DNA from: CBDDGJ01 sp965199285
GTDB taxonomy: Bacteria; Pseudomonadota; Alphaproteobacteria; RS24
Direction: 5' to 3'
Assembly (NCBI GenBank): GCA_965199285.1
Contig: OZ240687.1
Location: forward strand, 1,674,001 to 1,738,000
Length of the DNA: 64,000 bases
This document shows positions 9,158-17,012 of the stretch, in pieces. Each line of letters opens with the position of its first letter. Within the stretch, counting starts at the first letter, position 1. A program made the position numbers and the translations under genes. Below the pieces are notes generated by a model, which saw only the letters and a program-made list of their open reading frames with translations, made no database searches and was not told where the DNA came from.

Positions 9158-10710
9158 TACTCATAGCGCTCGGGGATATGGGTGTCTTCGGCAAGATTAT
9201 TAAAACGCGTGAATTTTTTCTCAAAACTCAAATCAACCGTGCTGACCGGACCATGCCGATTTTTACCGATAATCAACTCGGCGCGACCGAAAATGGCACT
9301 CATTTTTTCCTGCCATTTCATAAACTCATCCGTGCCTTCATCGGGTTTTTCTTTTTCGAGATAATATTCCCCCCGATAGACAAACATCACCACATCTGCA
9401 TCTTGCTCAATCGAGCCGCTTTCACGCAAATCGGCAAGCATGGGGCGTTTATTATCCCTCGTTTCAACCTGACGCGATAATTGTGAAAGGGCGACAATCG
9501 GCACATTTAATTCTTTTGCCAAGGCTTTTAGAGATTGGGTGATATAGCTTATTTCCTGTACCCGATTTTCACTGCCGCGATTGCTATTGGTTCCAGAAAT
9601 GAGCTGTAGATAGTCGATAATAATCACATCTAGCCCATGCTGGCGTTGTAAGCGTCGTGCACGCGCAGCCAAAGTGGAAACCGGGATCGCGCCGGTTTGG
9701 TCAATATATAAAGGCATTTCACTAAGGTCGCGTGCGGCATCGGCAAGCCGGTGATAGTCTTCATCGTGTAATTTGCCGTTACGCATAAAGGAAGATTCAA
9801 CCCGTGCCTGTTCAGACAAAATCCTGCTCGCTAATTGTTCTGCTGACATCTCCAGCGAGAAGAAGCCAACCACGCCACCTTCATTAACAATGACGCTGCC
9901 ATCATCTTTATGGGTGACATTACCGACGCGTTTGGCATTCATGTGCCTTTGCGCGATATGAAAGGCGATATTTGTGGCAAGCGAGGTTTTGCCCATTGCC
10001 GGGCGACCTGCCAAAATCAGCAAATCACTTTTTTGTAAGCCGCCAAGCAAATGATCAAGCCCATGAAAGCCCGTCTCCAATCCGGACAGTTGGCCGGCGC
10101 GCTCTTTCGCATTTGTGATTGTATCAATCGCGCCTTTGAGAGAGTTATCAAACCCCATAAAGCCGGCCGCCGATGCACTATCATTTTCGGCCAAATCATA
10201 AAGCGCTTTTTCAGTGTCTTCGATTTGTTGCTTAGGGGGTAAATCAATCTCGGCATGCTGGGCATTGAATGATAAATCCTGCCCGATCTCGATCAACATG
10301 CGGCGTAGAGCCAGATCATAAATCGTCTGACCATACTGTTTGGCATGGGAGATTGTGGTGGCGCTGGTGGTAAGCCGCCCTAAATAGCTCGCACCGCCTA
10401 ATTGTTTCAAGCCTTCATCATGTTCAAGATAGTTTCGCAATGTCACCGGGCTGGCAAGATTGCCATTGACGATTAATTTACCAATCGCTTCATATAATCT
10501 GCCATGTACGGGATCATAAAAATGCTCTATGCGCAAAAAATCCGCAATGCGGTCATAGGCTTCATTATTAAGCAAAAGAATACCAAGCAGAGCCTGCTCG
10601 GCATCAATATTATGTGGCAGGCTAAGCTGGTTATCGGTATTCTCAGCCTCTGTATTTGGTGATGAGCTAGACTCTATAGGCTGATGTAATGTTGCAATCG
10701 GCGTATCCAT
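9157..10710 (-). CDS. dnaB: Replicative DNA helicase DnaB
   Basis: Hexameric helicase that unwinds DNA ahead of the replication fork. The 517-residue protein has an N-terminal DnaB domain beginning near PHNIDAEQALLG (32-43), a linker, and a RecA-type ATPase with Walker A AGRPAMGKTS at about 234-243. A short polar insert of about 25 residues follows that helix and precedes VGFFSLEMS; similar inserts occur in other alphaproteobacterial DnaB proteins. No intein is present. The gene lies between rplI and alr, the usual alphaproteobacterial position. No clear ribosome-binding site precedes the ATG. Confidence 0.96.
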   Translation of the reverse strand: MDTPIATLHQPIESSSSPNTEAENTDNQLSLPHNIDAEQALLGILLLNNEAYDRIADFLRIEHFYDPVHGRLYEAIGKLIVNGNLASPVTLRNYLEHDEGLKQLGGASYLGRLTTSATTISHAKQYGQTIYDLALRRMLIEIGQDLSFNAQHAEIDLPPKQQIEDTEKALYDLAENDSASAAGFMGFDNSLKGAIDTITNAKERAGQLSGLETGFHGLDHLLGGLQKSDLLILAGRPAMGKTSLATNIAFHIAQRHMNAKRVGNVTHKDDGSVIVNEGGVVGFFSLEMSAEQLASRILSEQARVESSFMRNGKLHDEDYHRLADAARDLSEMPLYIDQTGAIPVSTLAARARRLQRQHGLDVIIIDYLQLISGTNSNRGSENRVQEISYITQSLKALAKELNVPIVALSQLSRQVETRDNKRPMLADLRESGSIEQDADVVMFVYRGEYYLEKEKPDEGTDEFMKWQEKMSAIFGRAELIIGKNRHGPVSTVDLSFEKKFTRFNNLAEDTHIPERYE

Positions 10711-10885
10711 GATAGGGGAACACTAGCGAAAACATGAAACGAAAGCCACCCTAAGGACACCAAGATTCAGAAATTAAGAGCAAGTTTTTTTACCCCCAGC
10801 TTTATACAGGCTTTATTATTTTTCTTATCCCGTGATTTTATCCACACAAGGCGCGTTGCAAAATTTGGCACAACAAAATAGATTT

Positions 10886-11599
10886 TTAGTTCGCGTCTTT
10901 TTCTGCGCTATCTTCTGATGGGCTGTCTTGTGATGGGCTGTCTTGTGATGAATCCTCCAAAGCCGCTTCTTCACGGCTCTCTTCTTCATTCGTTTCAGAA
11001 GCAGCTACAGACGCGTCTTCATCTTCTGCCATCTCCTCGCCCTGGTCAAGGGAAACACCTTCTTCAACCAGATCGGTATTATCGACCATCTCTTCTGCTT
11101 CATCGAGCTGTTCAACGGTCACATCTTCACCTAGGGCTTGCCGCTCTGCCTCTTCCTCGGTACGGGCAACATTGACATTAATCATGCTGCTCACTTCCGG
11201 ATGCAGAATGATTTTTACAGCGTGTAAGCCAAGCATTTTAATCGGTTTTTCCAGCACAATTTGATTGCGGGCAACCGTAAAGCCCGCCTCTGTAACAGCA
11301 GCGGCAATATCACGGGAATTCACCGAACCATAAAGCTGGCCGGTATCGCCTGATTGGCGGATAATGATAACGCTTTCACCCTCCAGCTTAGCGTGCACCG
11401 CTTCGGCATCTTTCTTACGATCCAGATTAGCGGTTTCAAGTTGGGCGCGCTGCTCCTCAAACCGCGCCAGATTTTCCTTATTGGCACGCAGCGCCTTGCC
11501 TTGCGGTAACAGAAAATTACGGGCATAGCCATCTTTGACTGTGACCACATCACCCATTTGCCCGAGTTTTGCAATCCGCTCTAATAATACAATCTGCAT
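10886..11599 (-). CDS. rplI: 50S ribosomal protein L9 with a long acidic tail
   Basis: L9 binds 23S rRNA and influences translation fidelity. The first 150 residues are a normal L9, starting MQIVLLERIAKLGQMG and running to the second rRNA-binding domain. The protein continues for almost 90 residues of Glu/Asp/Ser-rich, probably disordered sequence, giving 237 residues against roughly 150 in E. coli. The last part is built from a 15-bp DNA repeat giving the pentapeptide SQDSP. Alphaproteobacterial L9 proteins often have acidic tails; this is a long one. It forms an operon with rpsF and rpsR. Confidence 0.95.
   Translation of the reverse strand: MQIVLLERIAKLGQMGDVVTVKDGYARNFLLPQGKALRANKENLARFEEQRAQLETANLDRKKDAEAVHAKLEGESVIIIRQSGDTGQLYGSVNSRDIAAAVTEAGFTVARNQIVLEKPIKMLGLHAVKIILHPEVSSMINVNVARTEEEAERQALGEDVTVEQLDEAEEMVDNTDLVEEGVSLDQGEEMAEDEDASVAASETNEEESREEAALEDSSQDSPSQDSPSEDSAEKDAN
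10902..10951. repeat. 15-bp in-frame tandem repeat in the rplI tail
   Basis: Two perfect copies of GATGGGCTGTCTTGT (10917-10931 and 10932-10946) are flanked by degenerate partial copies. Because the unit is five codons, gain or loss of copies changes tail length without breaking the frame. Confidence 0.9.
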
Positions 11600-11609
11600 A
11601 ATCGGTCTC

Positions 11610-11843
11610 CTATTCGGTTGTAAATGGCATCAGCGCCAAATAACGTGCCCGCTTAATGGCTTTTGCCAACTCACGCTGTTTTTTTGCCGATACAGAGGTA
11701 ATCCGGCGGGGCACAATTTTACCTCGCTCTGATACATAGCGGGATAAAAGTTTCACATCTTTATAATCAATCTTGGGCGCATTATCGCCTGAGAAAGGGC
11801 AGGTTTTCTTGCGGCGTCCAAATACTTGTTTTACCTGGCTCAT
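11610..11843 (-). CDS. rpsR: 30S ribosomal protein S18
   Basis: Small rRNA-binding protein that forms a heterodimer with S6 on the 30S platform. Recognised by KTCPFSGDNAPKIDYKDVKL and the basic stretch RRITSVSAKKQRELAKAIKR. Two consecutive ATG codons exist at 11846 and 11843; I chose the second because the GGAG within the rpsF stop region is then 7 bases away, giving 77 residues. The first ATG overlaps the rpsF stop. Operon rpsF-rpsR-rplI. Confidence 0.95.
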   Translation of the reverse strand: MSQVKQVFGRRKKTCPFSGDNAPKIDYKDVKLLSRYVSERGKIVPRRITSVSAKKQRELAKAIKRARYLALMPFTTE

Positions 11844-11845
11844 CA

Positions 11846-12238
11846 TTATTCTCCTATTTCCATATCGCTGGTTTCGGGGATGGCGCTACGCCGTTCGGCG
11901 CGGCGTTCATCCCGCATTTTTGCTTGTAAGGGAGCCGATGGCTCAGCATCATGCTCATCAACCCGCAATGTCATATAGCGAATAACATCTTCATGCAGGC
12001 TCAGCTGGCGTTCCAGTTCGCTAATGGTTTCATGGCTGCCATCAATATTGAGCAGCACATAATGCCCTTTGCGGTTTTTCTTCACCCGATAGGCAAGTGT
12101 GCGCAAGCCCCAAAACTCTTTTTTGGTAATATGACCACCATTTTCAGCAATCACATTTGAAAAATCATCTGCTAATTTCTCAACCTGTTGTTCAGAAATA
12201 TCTTGCCTCGCAATAAATATATGTTCGTAAAGCGACAT
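11846..12238 (-). CDS. rpsF: 30S ribosomal protein S6
   Basis: Partner of S18 on the 30S platform. The 130-residue product begins MSLYEHIFIARQDISEQQVE and contains the conserved WGLRTLAYRVKKNRKGHYVLL region. The C-terminal 30 residues are charged, as usual. It is the first gene of the rpsF-rpsR-rplI operon and has AAGGAGAGG directly ahead of the start. A hairpin in its leader may mediate autoregulation by S6:S18 (see separate entry). Confidence 0.96.
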   Translation of the reverse strand: MSLYEHIFIARQDISEQQVEKLADDFSNVIAENGGHITKKEFWGLRTLAYRVKKNRKGHYVLLNIDGSHETISELERQLSLHEDVIRYMTLRVDEHDAEPSAPLQAKMRDERRAERRSAIPETSDMEIGE

Positions 12239-12261
12239 AGCCTCTCCTTATCATTATAATA

Positions 12262-12290
12262 TATCGGTGACCTTTTAAGATGTGCCGATA
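12262..12290 (-). promoter_or_regulatory. Leader hairpin upstream of rpsF, possible S6:S18 autoregulatory element
   Basis: TATCGG (12262-12267) pairs perfectly with CCGATA (12285-12290) around a 17-nt loop, 24 nt ahead of the rpsF start on the transcript. The mRNA strand reads GGTCACCGATA at its 3' side, so a CCG triplet lies at the stem base. S6:S18 leader elements described in other bacteria also present a CCG, but I have not matched the consensus fold. The hairpin is seen; the function is inference. Confidence 0.4.
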
Positions 12291-12492
12291 AGATTTACGT
12301 GCGGCGCAAAGCCTCTAGCCAGCCTCATGAAGGAGAGGCGACCAGCGCAAAGAGTGAGGACAAGGGAACGGGTTTCATCTGTTCCTTTCAGCCCTCAACC
12401 GCGCCGTCCTTTTACTCTATCTAACAAGACTTGGCAAGATGGTTTTATCATTCTATCTTAAGCGGAGCGATTCGGATGGTAAGGAGGTCATG

Positions 12493-13437
12493 ATGCGTAT
12501 ATTTGTATGTCCCGGACAAGGCAGCCAAAGCATTGGCATGGGGAAGGGGTTGGCGGCACAATACCCGGCTGCGGCGGAGGTTTTTGCGGCAGTCGATGAG
12601 GCATTGTCGCAAAATCTATCACGCATCATTTGGGAGGGGCCGGAAGATGCGCTCACCCTTACCGAAAACACCCAACCTGCCTTAATGGCGGCGTCTGTCG
12701 CGGTAATGCAAGCGCTGGCAAGCGAGGGGTTCGATTTGGCGGCGCAGGCGCAATTTGTGGCGGGGCATAGTCTTGGCGAATATGCGGCGCTGGTGGCAGC
12801 AGGCAGTCTTCCACTTGCCGATGCGGCGCGGCTGCTTAAATTACGCGGGCAAGCGATGCAGCGCGCGGTTCCGATTGGCGAAGGCGCGATGGCAGCCATA
12901 TTGGGGTTAGAGTTTGAGGCGTTGCACGCACTTACCAAACAAGCCTCAACTGATGAGGAAATATGTAGCGCCGCAAATGATAATGCACCAGGGCAAGTGG
13001 TGATTTCAGGCCATGCCGGTGCGGTTGCCCGCGCCTCGGCATTAGCCAAACAAGAAGGCGCGAAACGGGTGGTCGAGCTGGCAGTAAGCGCGCCCTTCCA
13101 TTGCGCGTTAATGCAACCAGCGGCAGAAGCAATGGCGGCGGCTTTGGCGGAAACCACAATTTCAGCCCCTGCCCTGCCGGTGATTGCCAATGTGACAGCC
13201 ACAGCGGTGGATGACCCGGAAGCGATAAGGGTAAATCTGGTGCAGCAGGTGACGGGCGTGGTACGCTGGCGGGAATCAATGCAATGGGCGGCAGAACAAG
13301 GTGTCACATCACTGATTGAAGCAGGCGCGGGCAAAGTGCTCACCGGCATGGCAAAGCGGATTGATCGCCGCCTCACCGCCCAAGCGCTCAACACGCCTGC
13401 CGATATTGAAGAATTTTTGCACATGACAAATGAATAG
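12493..13437 (+). CDS. fabD: Malonyl-CoA:ACP transacylase
   Basis: Transfers the malonyl group from CoA to acyl carrier protein at the start of fatty-acid elongation. I start at ATG 12493 because a perfect AAGGAGGT lies at 12481-12488; another ATG at 12490 is too close to it. The 314-residue product begins MRIFVCPGQGSQSIGMG and has the nucleophile Ser93 in GHSLGEYAA and catalytic His203 in SAPFHCALM. fabG follows 12 bp downstream. It is transcribed divergently from the S6 operon. Confidence 0.95.
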   Translation: MRIFVCPGQGSQSIGMGKGLAAQYPAAAEVFAAVDEALSQNLSRIIWEGPEDALTLTENTQPALMAASVAVMQALASEGFDLAAQAQFVAGHSLGEYAALVAAGSLPLADAARLLKLRGQAMQRAVPIGEGAMAAILGLEFEALHALTKQASTDEEICSAANDNAPGQVVISGHAGAVARASALAKQEGAKRVVELAVSAPFHCALMQPAAEAMAAALAETTISAPALPVIANVTATAVDDPEAIRVNLVQQVTGVVRWRESMQWAAEQGVTSLIEAGAGKVLTGMAKRIDRRLTAQALNTPADIEEFLHMTNE

Positions 13438-13449
13438 GAGAAGAGAAAT

Positions 13450-14187
13450 ATGTTTGATTTAAGTGGAAAAACGGCGCTGCTCACAGGCGCATCTGGCGGC
13501 ATTGGCCGCGATATTGCCCATGCCTTACATGCGCAAGGGGTGAAAATTGGGCTGGCGGGCACGCGCCAAGCGGTGTTGCAAGAATTGGCCGATGAGCTTG
13601 GCGCAGATGCGTTTGCGCTCACTGCTGATTTATCGAGCGCGGCAGGCGCAGATGAATTGGCAAAAGCAGCAGATGAGGCATTGGGCGGGGTTGATATTCT
13701 GATTAATAATGCGGGCATTACCCGTGACAATCTGGCGCTGCGCTTAAAAGATGAGGATTGGGAAGATATTCTAAATGTTAATCTGCTGGCAGCGTTTCGG
13801 CTGCTGCGGGCCTCTTTACGCGGCATGATGAAGCGGCGGCAGGGGCGCATTATCAATATCACTTCGGTTGTTGGCGTGACCGGCAATCCGGGGCAAAGCA
13901 ATTATGCGGCTTCAAAAGCAGGCATTATTGGGATGAGCAAATCGGTGGCGCAAGAAGTCGCCAGTCGCGGCGTAACGGTGAATTGTGTCGCTCCTGGCTT
14001 TATCGAAACCCCCATGACCGATGCTTTGAATGATGACCAAAAACAGGGCATTATGCAAAAAATCCCGGCCGGACGCTTGGGCGCGGGCGGTGATATTGCG
14101 GCCGCGTGCCTTTATCTGGCAAGCGATGAGGCAGGATATGTAACCGGCCAAACCCTGCATGTTAATGGCGGCATGGCTATGATTTAG
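13450..14187 (+). CDS. fabG: 3-oxoacyl-ACP reductase FabG
   Basis: NADPH-dependent reductase of the fatty-acid elongation cycle. The 245-residue SDR has GASGGIG at 13-19, NNAG at 86-89, Asn110, Ser139, and YAASK with Tyr152 and Lys156. TRDNLALRLKDEDW and VAPGFIETPMT are strongly FabG-like. The ribosome-binding site AGGAGAAGAG precedes the ATG. Unusually, neither acpP nor fabF follows: the next gene, recR, is convergent and ends 72 bp away. Confidence 0.93.
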   Translation: MFDLSGKTALLTGASGGIGRDIAHALHAQGVKIGLAGTRQAVLQELADELGADAFALTADLSSAAGADELAKAADEALGGVDILINNAGITRDNLALRLKDEDWEDILNVNLLAAFRLLRASLRGMMKRRQGRIINITSVVGVTGNPGQSNYAASKAGIIGMSKSVAQEVASRGVTVNCVAPGFIETPMTDALNDDQKQGIMQKIPAGRLGAGGDIAAACLYLASDEAGYVTGQTLHVNGGMAMI

Positions 14188-14259
14188 GAGCGATACCCGT
14201 TAGGGTCTTCGCGTGAGGGAAGTAAAGTCGTAAGCGAAATAAATAGCCCGCCAAGCGTA

Positions 14260-14841
14260 CTAATGACGGGATTTCATTGCCGCCGCCAATGTGCCATCAT
14301 CGAGATAGTCAAGCTCTCCTCCCACTGGTACGCCATGCGCAAGGCGGGTGATTTTAAGCTCATAAGTGGCCAGCATATCGATAATATAATGGGCGGTGCT
14401 TTGCCCTTCCACCGTTGCATTGGTGGCGAGGATAATCTCATCAACCCCTTGAAGGCGGGTAAGTAAGCTGGTGAGATTGAGCTTATCGGGACCGATGCCA
14501 TCGAGTGCTGAAAGCACCCCACCAAGCACATGATAGCGGCCATTCATCACTTGCGCGCGCTCTAGCGCCCAGACATCGCTGACATCTTCAACCACGCAAA
14601 TCACACTATCATCGCGGCGCGTATCGGCACAAATGCCGCATGGATTTTGGGTGTCGAGATTGCCGCATATGGTGCAGGTGGAAATCGCTTGTCGCGCCTC
14701 ATCGAGCGCTTTGCTTAACGGGTCAAGCAGGCTTTCTTTTTGCCGCAAAAGCTGTAAGACGGCGCGCCGTGCTGAACGTGGGCCAAGCCCCGGCAAACGC
14801 GCCAGAATTTTAATCAGCTGATCGATTTCGGTTCCCGCCAT
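14260..14841 (-). CDS. recR: Recombination protein RecR
   Basis: Part of the RecFOR pathway that loads RecA at single-stranded gaps. The 193-residue protein has an N-terminal helix-hairpin-helix region (LARLPGLGPRSARR), a C4 zinc finger (Cys56, Cys59, Cys68, Cys71) and a Toprim domain (VVEDVSDVWALER onward). It starts 5 bp after the dnaX stop codon, so it is in the dnaX operon. The ybaB gene often found between dnaX and recR is missing here. Confidence 0.96.
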   Translation of the reverse strand: MAGTEIDQLIKILARLPGLGPRSARRAVLQLLRQKESLLDPLSKALDEARQAISTCTICGNLDTQNPCGICADTRRDDSVICVVEDVSDVWALERAQVMNGRYHVLGGVLSALDGIGPDKLNLTSLLTRLQGVDEIILATNATVEGQSTAHYIIDMLATYELKITRLAHGVPVGGELDYLDDGTLAAAMKSRH

Positions 14842-14846
14842 CGCGC

Positions 14847-16760
14847 CTAATCGTCTTCCTCAATAGGCGAGAGGTCAGCAGCACCAAGCTCGGTTATGGC
14901 GACAATTTCTGTATTTGGAAAGGTTTTCATTGCCGCTGCGACCAACGGGTCTTGCAGCACGTTTTGCTGTTCTATATCACGGGCGGCTTGCGCTTGCGCG
15001 TGCAAGGTCTCTTCGCCGCCGGTTTGGGCGAGGCTAATCACCCATTGCCTGCCTGTCCATTCACGCAATTTGCGGGTAAGGGTTTGGGCGATATTTTCCT
15101 GCCCATCGCGGAGCCGCATTTCAATATGACCGGGTTTGAATGAAACGAGATGCACGCCCGTTTCGAGCGCATATTGCAAGCCTTTTTCATTATGGGTCGC
15201 GGCAAGCGCCACAATATCGGCAAAATTGCGGATAATGGTTTCGGGTGGGTTTTCGGGAGCAGCTTCCGTCATTTCTATAGGCTGGGCGACAGGCTGGGGT
15301 GCTGCGCCAGAGGAATGGGCTTGCGGGGCTGATGTTTGTTGGAGAGGTGTTTGTTGAGCAGGCGTTTGGGATGCACCCTGTTCAGATGTGGCTTGTGGCG
15401 ATGCTTGCCCCCCTGATATTTGTGATGATGAGGTCGTTTCATATTGTTTAATCAATTCATCTGGGGTTGGCATATCTGCCATATGAGCGATTCGAATAAG
15501 CACCATTTCGCTTGCGGCTTTCGGGTCGGGGGCTTGCACAACTTCCTGATAGCCTTTCAGAAGCGCTTGCCAAATCCGCGCCAGAGCTTGCACCGATAGC
15601 TCTTCGGCGGCTTTTTTGCCGCGCTTGCGTTGGTCTTCAGAAATGGTGAGATCAGCCTCAGCATCAGCGACATATTTTAAGCGTGTCAGCCAATGGGTCA
15701 GCGCCGCCAGATCGCCGATAATCGTCAATCCTTCAGCACCAGCGCGATATTGGGCATCAAATTCGTTTAGCGTTTCGGCCATCTCGCCTTTCATCAGAAG
15801 ATCGAAAAGATCGAAAATCCGTCCCCGATCAGACAATCCTAACATTTCCCGCATCATGGTGCTGGTGAGGGCATCTTTATCGCCTCCGGCATGGGCAAGG
15901 GCGCGATCAAGCAAGGAGAGCGCATCACGGGCAGAGCCTTCCGCCACCCGCGCGATAAGCGCTAAGGCGTCTTCCCCCACCTCCTGCTGTTCGGCCGCTA
16001 ACACTTTTTGCAATAGCGTAACTGTATCGGCACTGGTCAAGCGCCGCAAATCAAAACGCTGGCAGCGTGACAGAATTGTCACGGGCACTTTGCGAATTTC
16101 GGTGGTCGCAAAAATAAATTTCACATAAACCGGTGGTTCTTCTAATGTTTTTAAAAGCCCGTTAAAGGCTTGCCGCGATAGCATATGCACTTCGTCAATA
16201 ATATAGACCTTAAAGCGCGCCGATGATGGCAGATAGCGCACCTGCTCAATCAGCTCACGAATATTGTCAATGCCAGTATTGGAGGCGGCATCAATCTCGA
16301 TCACATCAACATGCCGGCCTTCCATAATCGCACGGCAATGCGTGCCTTCCTGCGATAGATCAAGGCTTGGTTGATCGTTTTGATCGCTGTGATAATTAAG
16401 CGCGCGGGCTAAAATTCGAGCGGTAGTGGTTTTGCCAATGCCGCGTACGCCGGTGAGCATAAAGGCATGCGCAATCCGCCCGCTGGTAAAGGCGTTGTGT
16501 AATGTCTGCACCATCGCCTCTTGACCAATGAGATCAGCAAAACTTTGCGGCCGATATTTACGCGCCAGCACCTGATAGCCATCTGCATCTGCGACATGAT
16601 TCTCACTATCGGCATCTGCCAGAAACCCGAAACCATCTCCATCTTCACTTTGAACTGATGACCCATCGTCCAAAGACCCATCGTCCAAAGACCCATCGTC
16701 CAAAGACCCATCGTCCAAAGAGATGTCATCTGATGGGGGAGGTGTGTCGGTTTCGTCCAT
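14847..16760 (-). CDS. dnaX: DNA polymerase III subunit gamma/tau
   Basis: Clamp-loader ATPase that organises the replisome. The 637-residue protein has Walker A GVRGIGKTT at 104-112 and the SRC motif in TILSRCQRF. It has an extended acidic N-terminus of about 60 residues containing a repeated LDDGS unit, and the only start compatible with the conserved YQVLARKYRP block is ATG 16760. The zinc module normally carrying four Cys before RAIMEGRHVDVIE is reduced to a single Cys142. A Gln/Ser/Ala-rich linker leads to the C-terminal tau-like domain. Confidence 0.95.
   Translation of the reverse strand: MDETDTPPPSDDISLDDGSLDDGSLDDGSLDDGSSVQSEDGDGFGFLADADSENHVADADGYQVLARKYRPQSFADLIGQEAMVQTLHNAFTSGRIAHAFMLTGVRGIGKTTTARILARALNYHSDQNDQPSLDLSQEGTHCRAIMEGRHVDVIEIDAASNTGIDNIRELIEQVRYLPSSARFKVYIIDEVHMLSRQAFNGLLKTLEEPPVYVKFIFATTEIRKVPVTILSRCQRFDLRRLTSADTVTLLQKVLAAEQQEVGEDALALIARVAEGSARDALSLLDRALAHAGGDKDALTSTMMREMLGLSDRGRIFDLFDLLMKGEMAETLNEFDAQYRAGAEGLTIIGDLAALTHWLTRLKYVADAEADLTISEDQRKRGKKAAEELSVQALARIWQALLKGYQEVVQAPDPKAASEMVLIRIAHMADMPTPDELIKQYETTSSSQISGGQASPQATSEQGASQTPAQQTPLQQTSAPQAHSSGAAPQPVAQPIEMTEAAPENPPETIIRNFADIVALAATHNEKGLQYALETGVHLVSFKPGHIEMRLRDGQENIAQTLTRKLREWTGRQWVISLAQTGGEETLHAQAQAARDIEQQNVLQDPLVAAAMKTFPNTEIVAITELGAADLSPIEEDD
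16661..16720. repeat. Four perfect 15-bp tandem repeats in dnaX
   Basis: ACCCATCGTCCAAAG occurs four times without a mismatch (starts 16661, 16676, 16691, 16706). On the coding strand it gives repeated LDDGS in the N-terminal extension. The perfect identity points to recent expansion. Confidence 0.97.
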
Positions 16761-16817
16761 TTAACTCTTTTACCTTCGATTCGGGTTTGGGTTATCTTCT
16801 TTCCGATTTTGGTTAAG

Positions 16818-16921
16818 TGAGAGACTGGACAGGCAACCCGCACCGAACTCGTTAGGGCTGCTTCTTTTCAGACCTGACCCGGTTGGCGAGGGATGCGTCT
16901 GCCGCCAGCCTCTCCTCTCCC
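16818..16921 (-). ncRNA. ffs: Signal recognition particle RNA (4.5S type)
   Basis: The minus strand carries the SRP domain IV signature GGTCAGGTC followed by GAAAAGAAGCAGCC at about 16853-16878, matching the bacterial Ffh-binding hairpin. The outer parts pair as one long rod: GGAGAGGCTGG at the 5' end against CCAGTCTCTC at the 3' end, giving an RNA of about 100 nt. It binds Ffh and targets nascent membrane proteins. Position just upstream of dnaX is conserved in many bacteria. Ends are estimated from the pairing. Confidence 0.92.
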
Positions 16922-17012
16922 TTATAACAAAGAGAGAAAATGAACGCCAGATGATTGACCGAAAAAAACTTATCTTTATGTTAGCATTTTTAAGCATGTA
17001 AAGGAGGGGAGA

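Noticed and set aside
12453..13901. A 482-codon open frame antisense to fabD and fabG
   Set aside because: It mirrors two well-conserved genes with clear motifs and ribosome-binding sites; its product is a low-complexity Ala/Ser-rich sequence. A GC-rich codon shadow.
14188..14259. Sequence AAGTCGTAA after fabG, reminiscent of the 3' end of 16S rRNA
   Set aside because: Only about nine bases agree and neighbouring rRNA sequence is absent; chance.
15616..16128. A 170-codon frame opposite dnaX
   Set aside because: Lies fully within dnaX and encodes Ser/Arg-rich sequence with no domain.
16770..16997. Short ORF upstream of dnaX
   Set aside because: It covers the SRP RNA gene, which has a clear signature and pairing.
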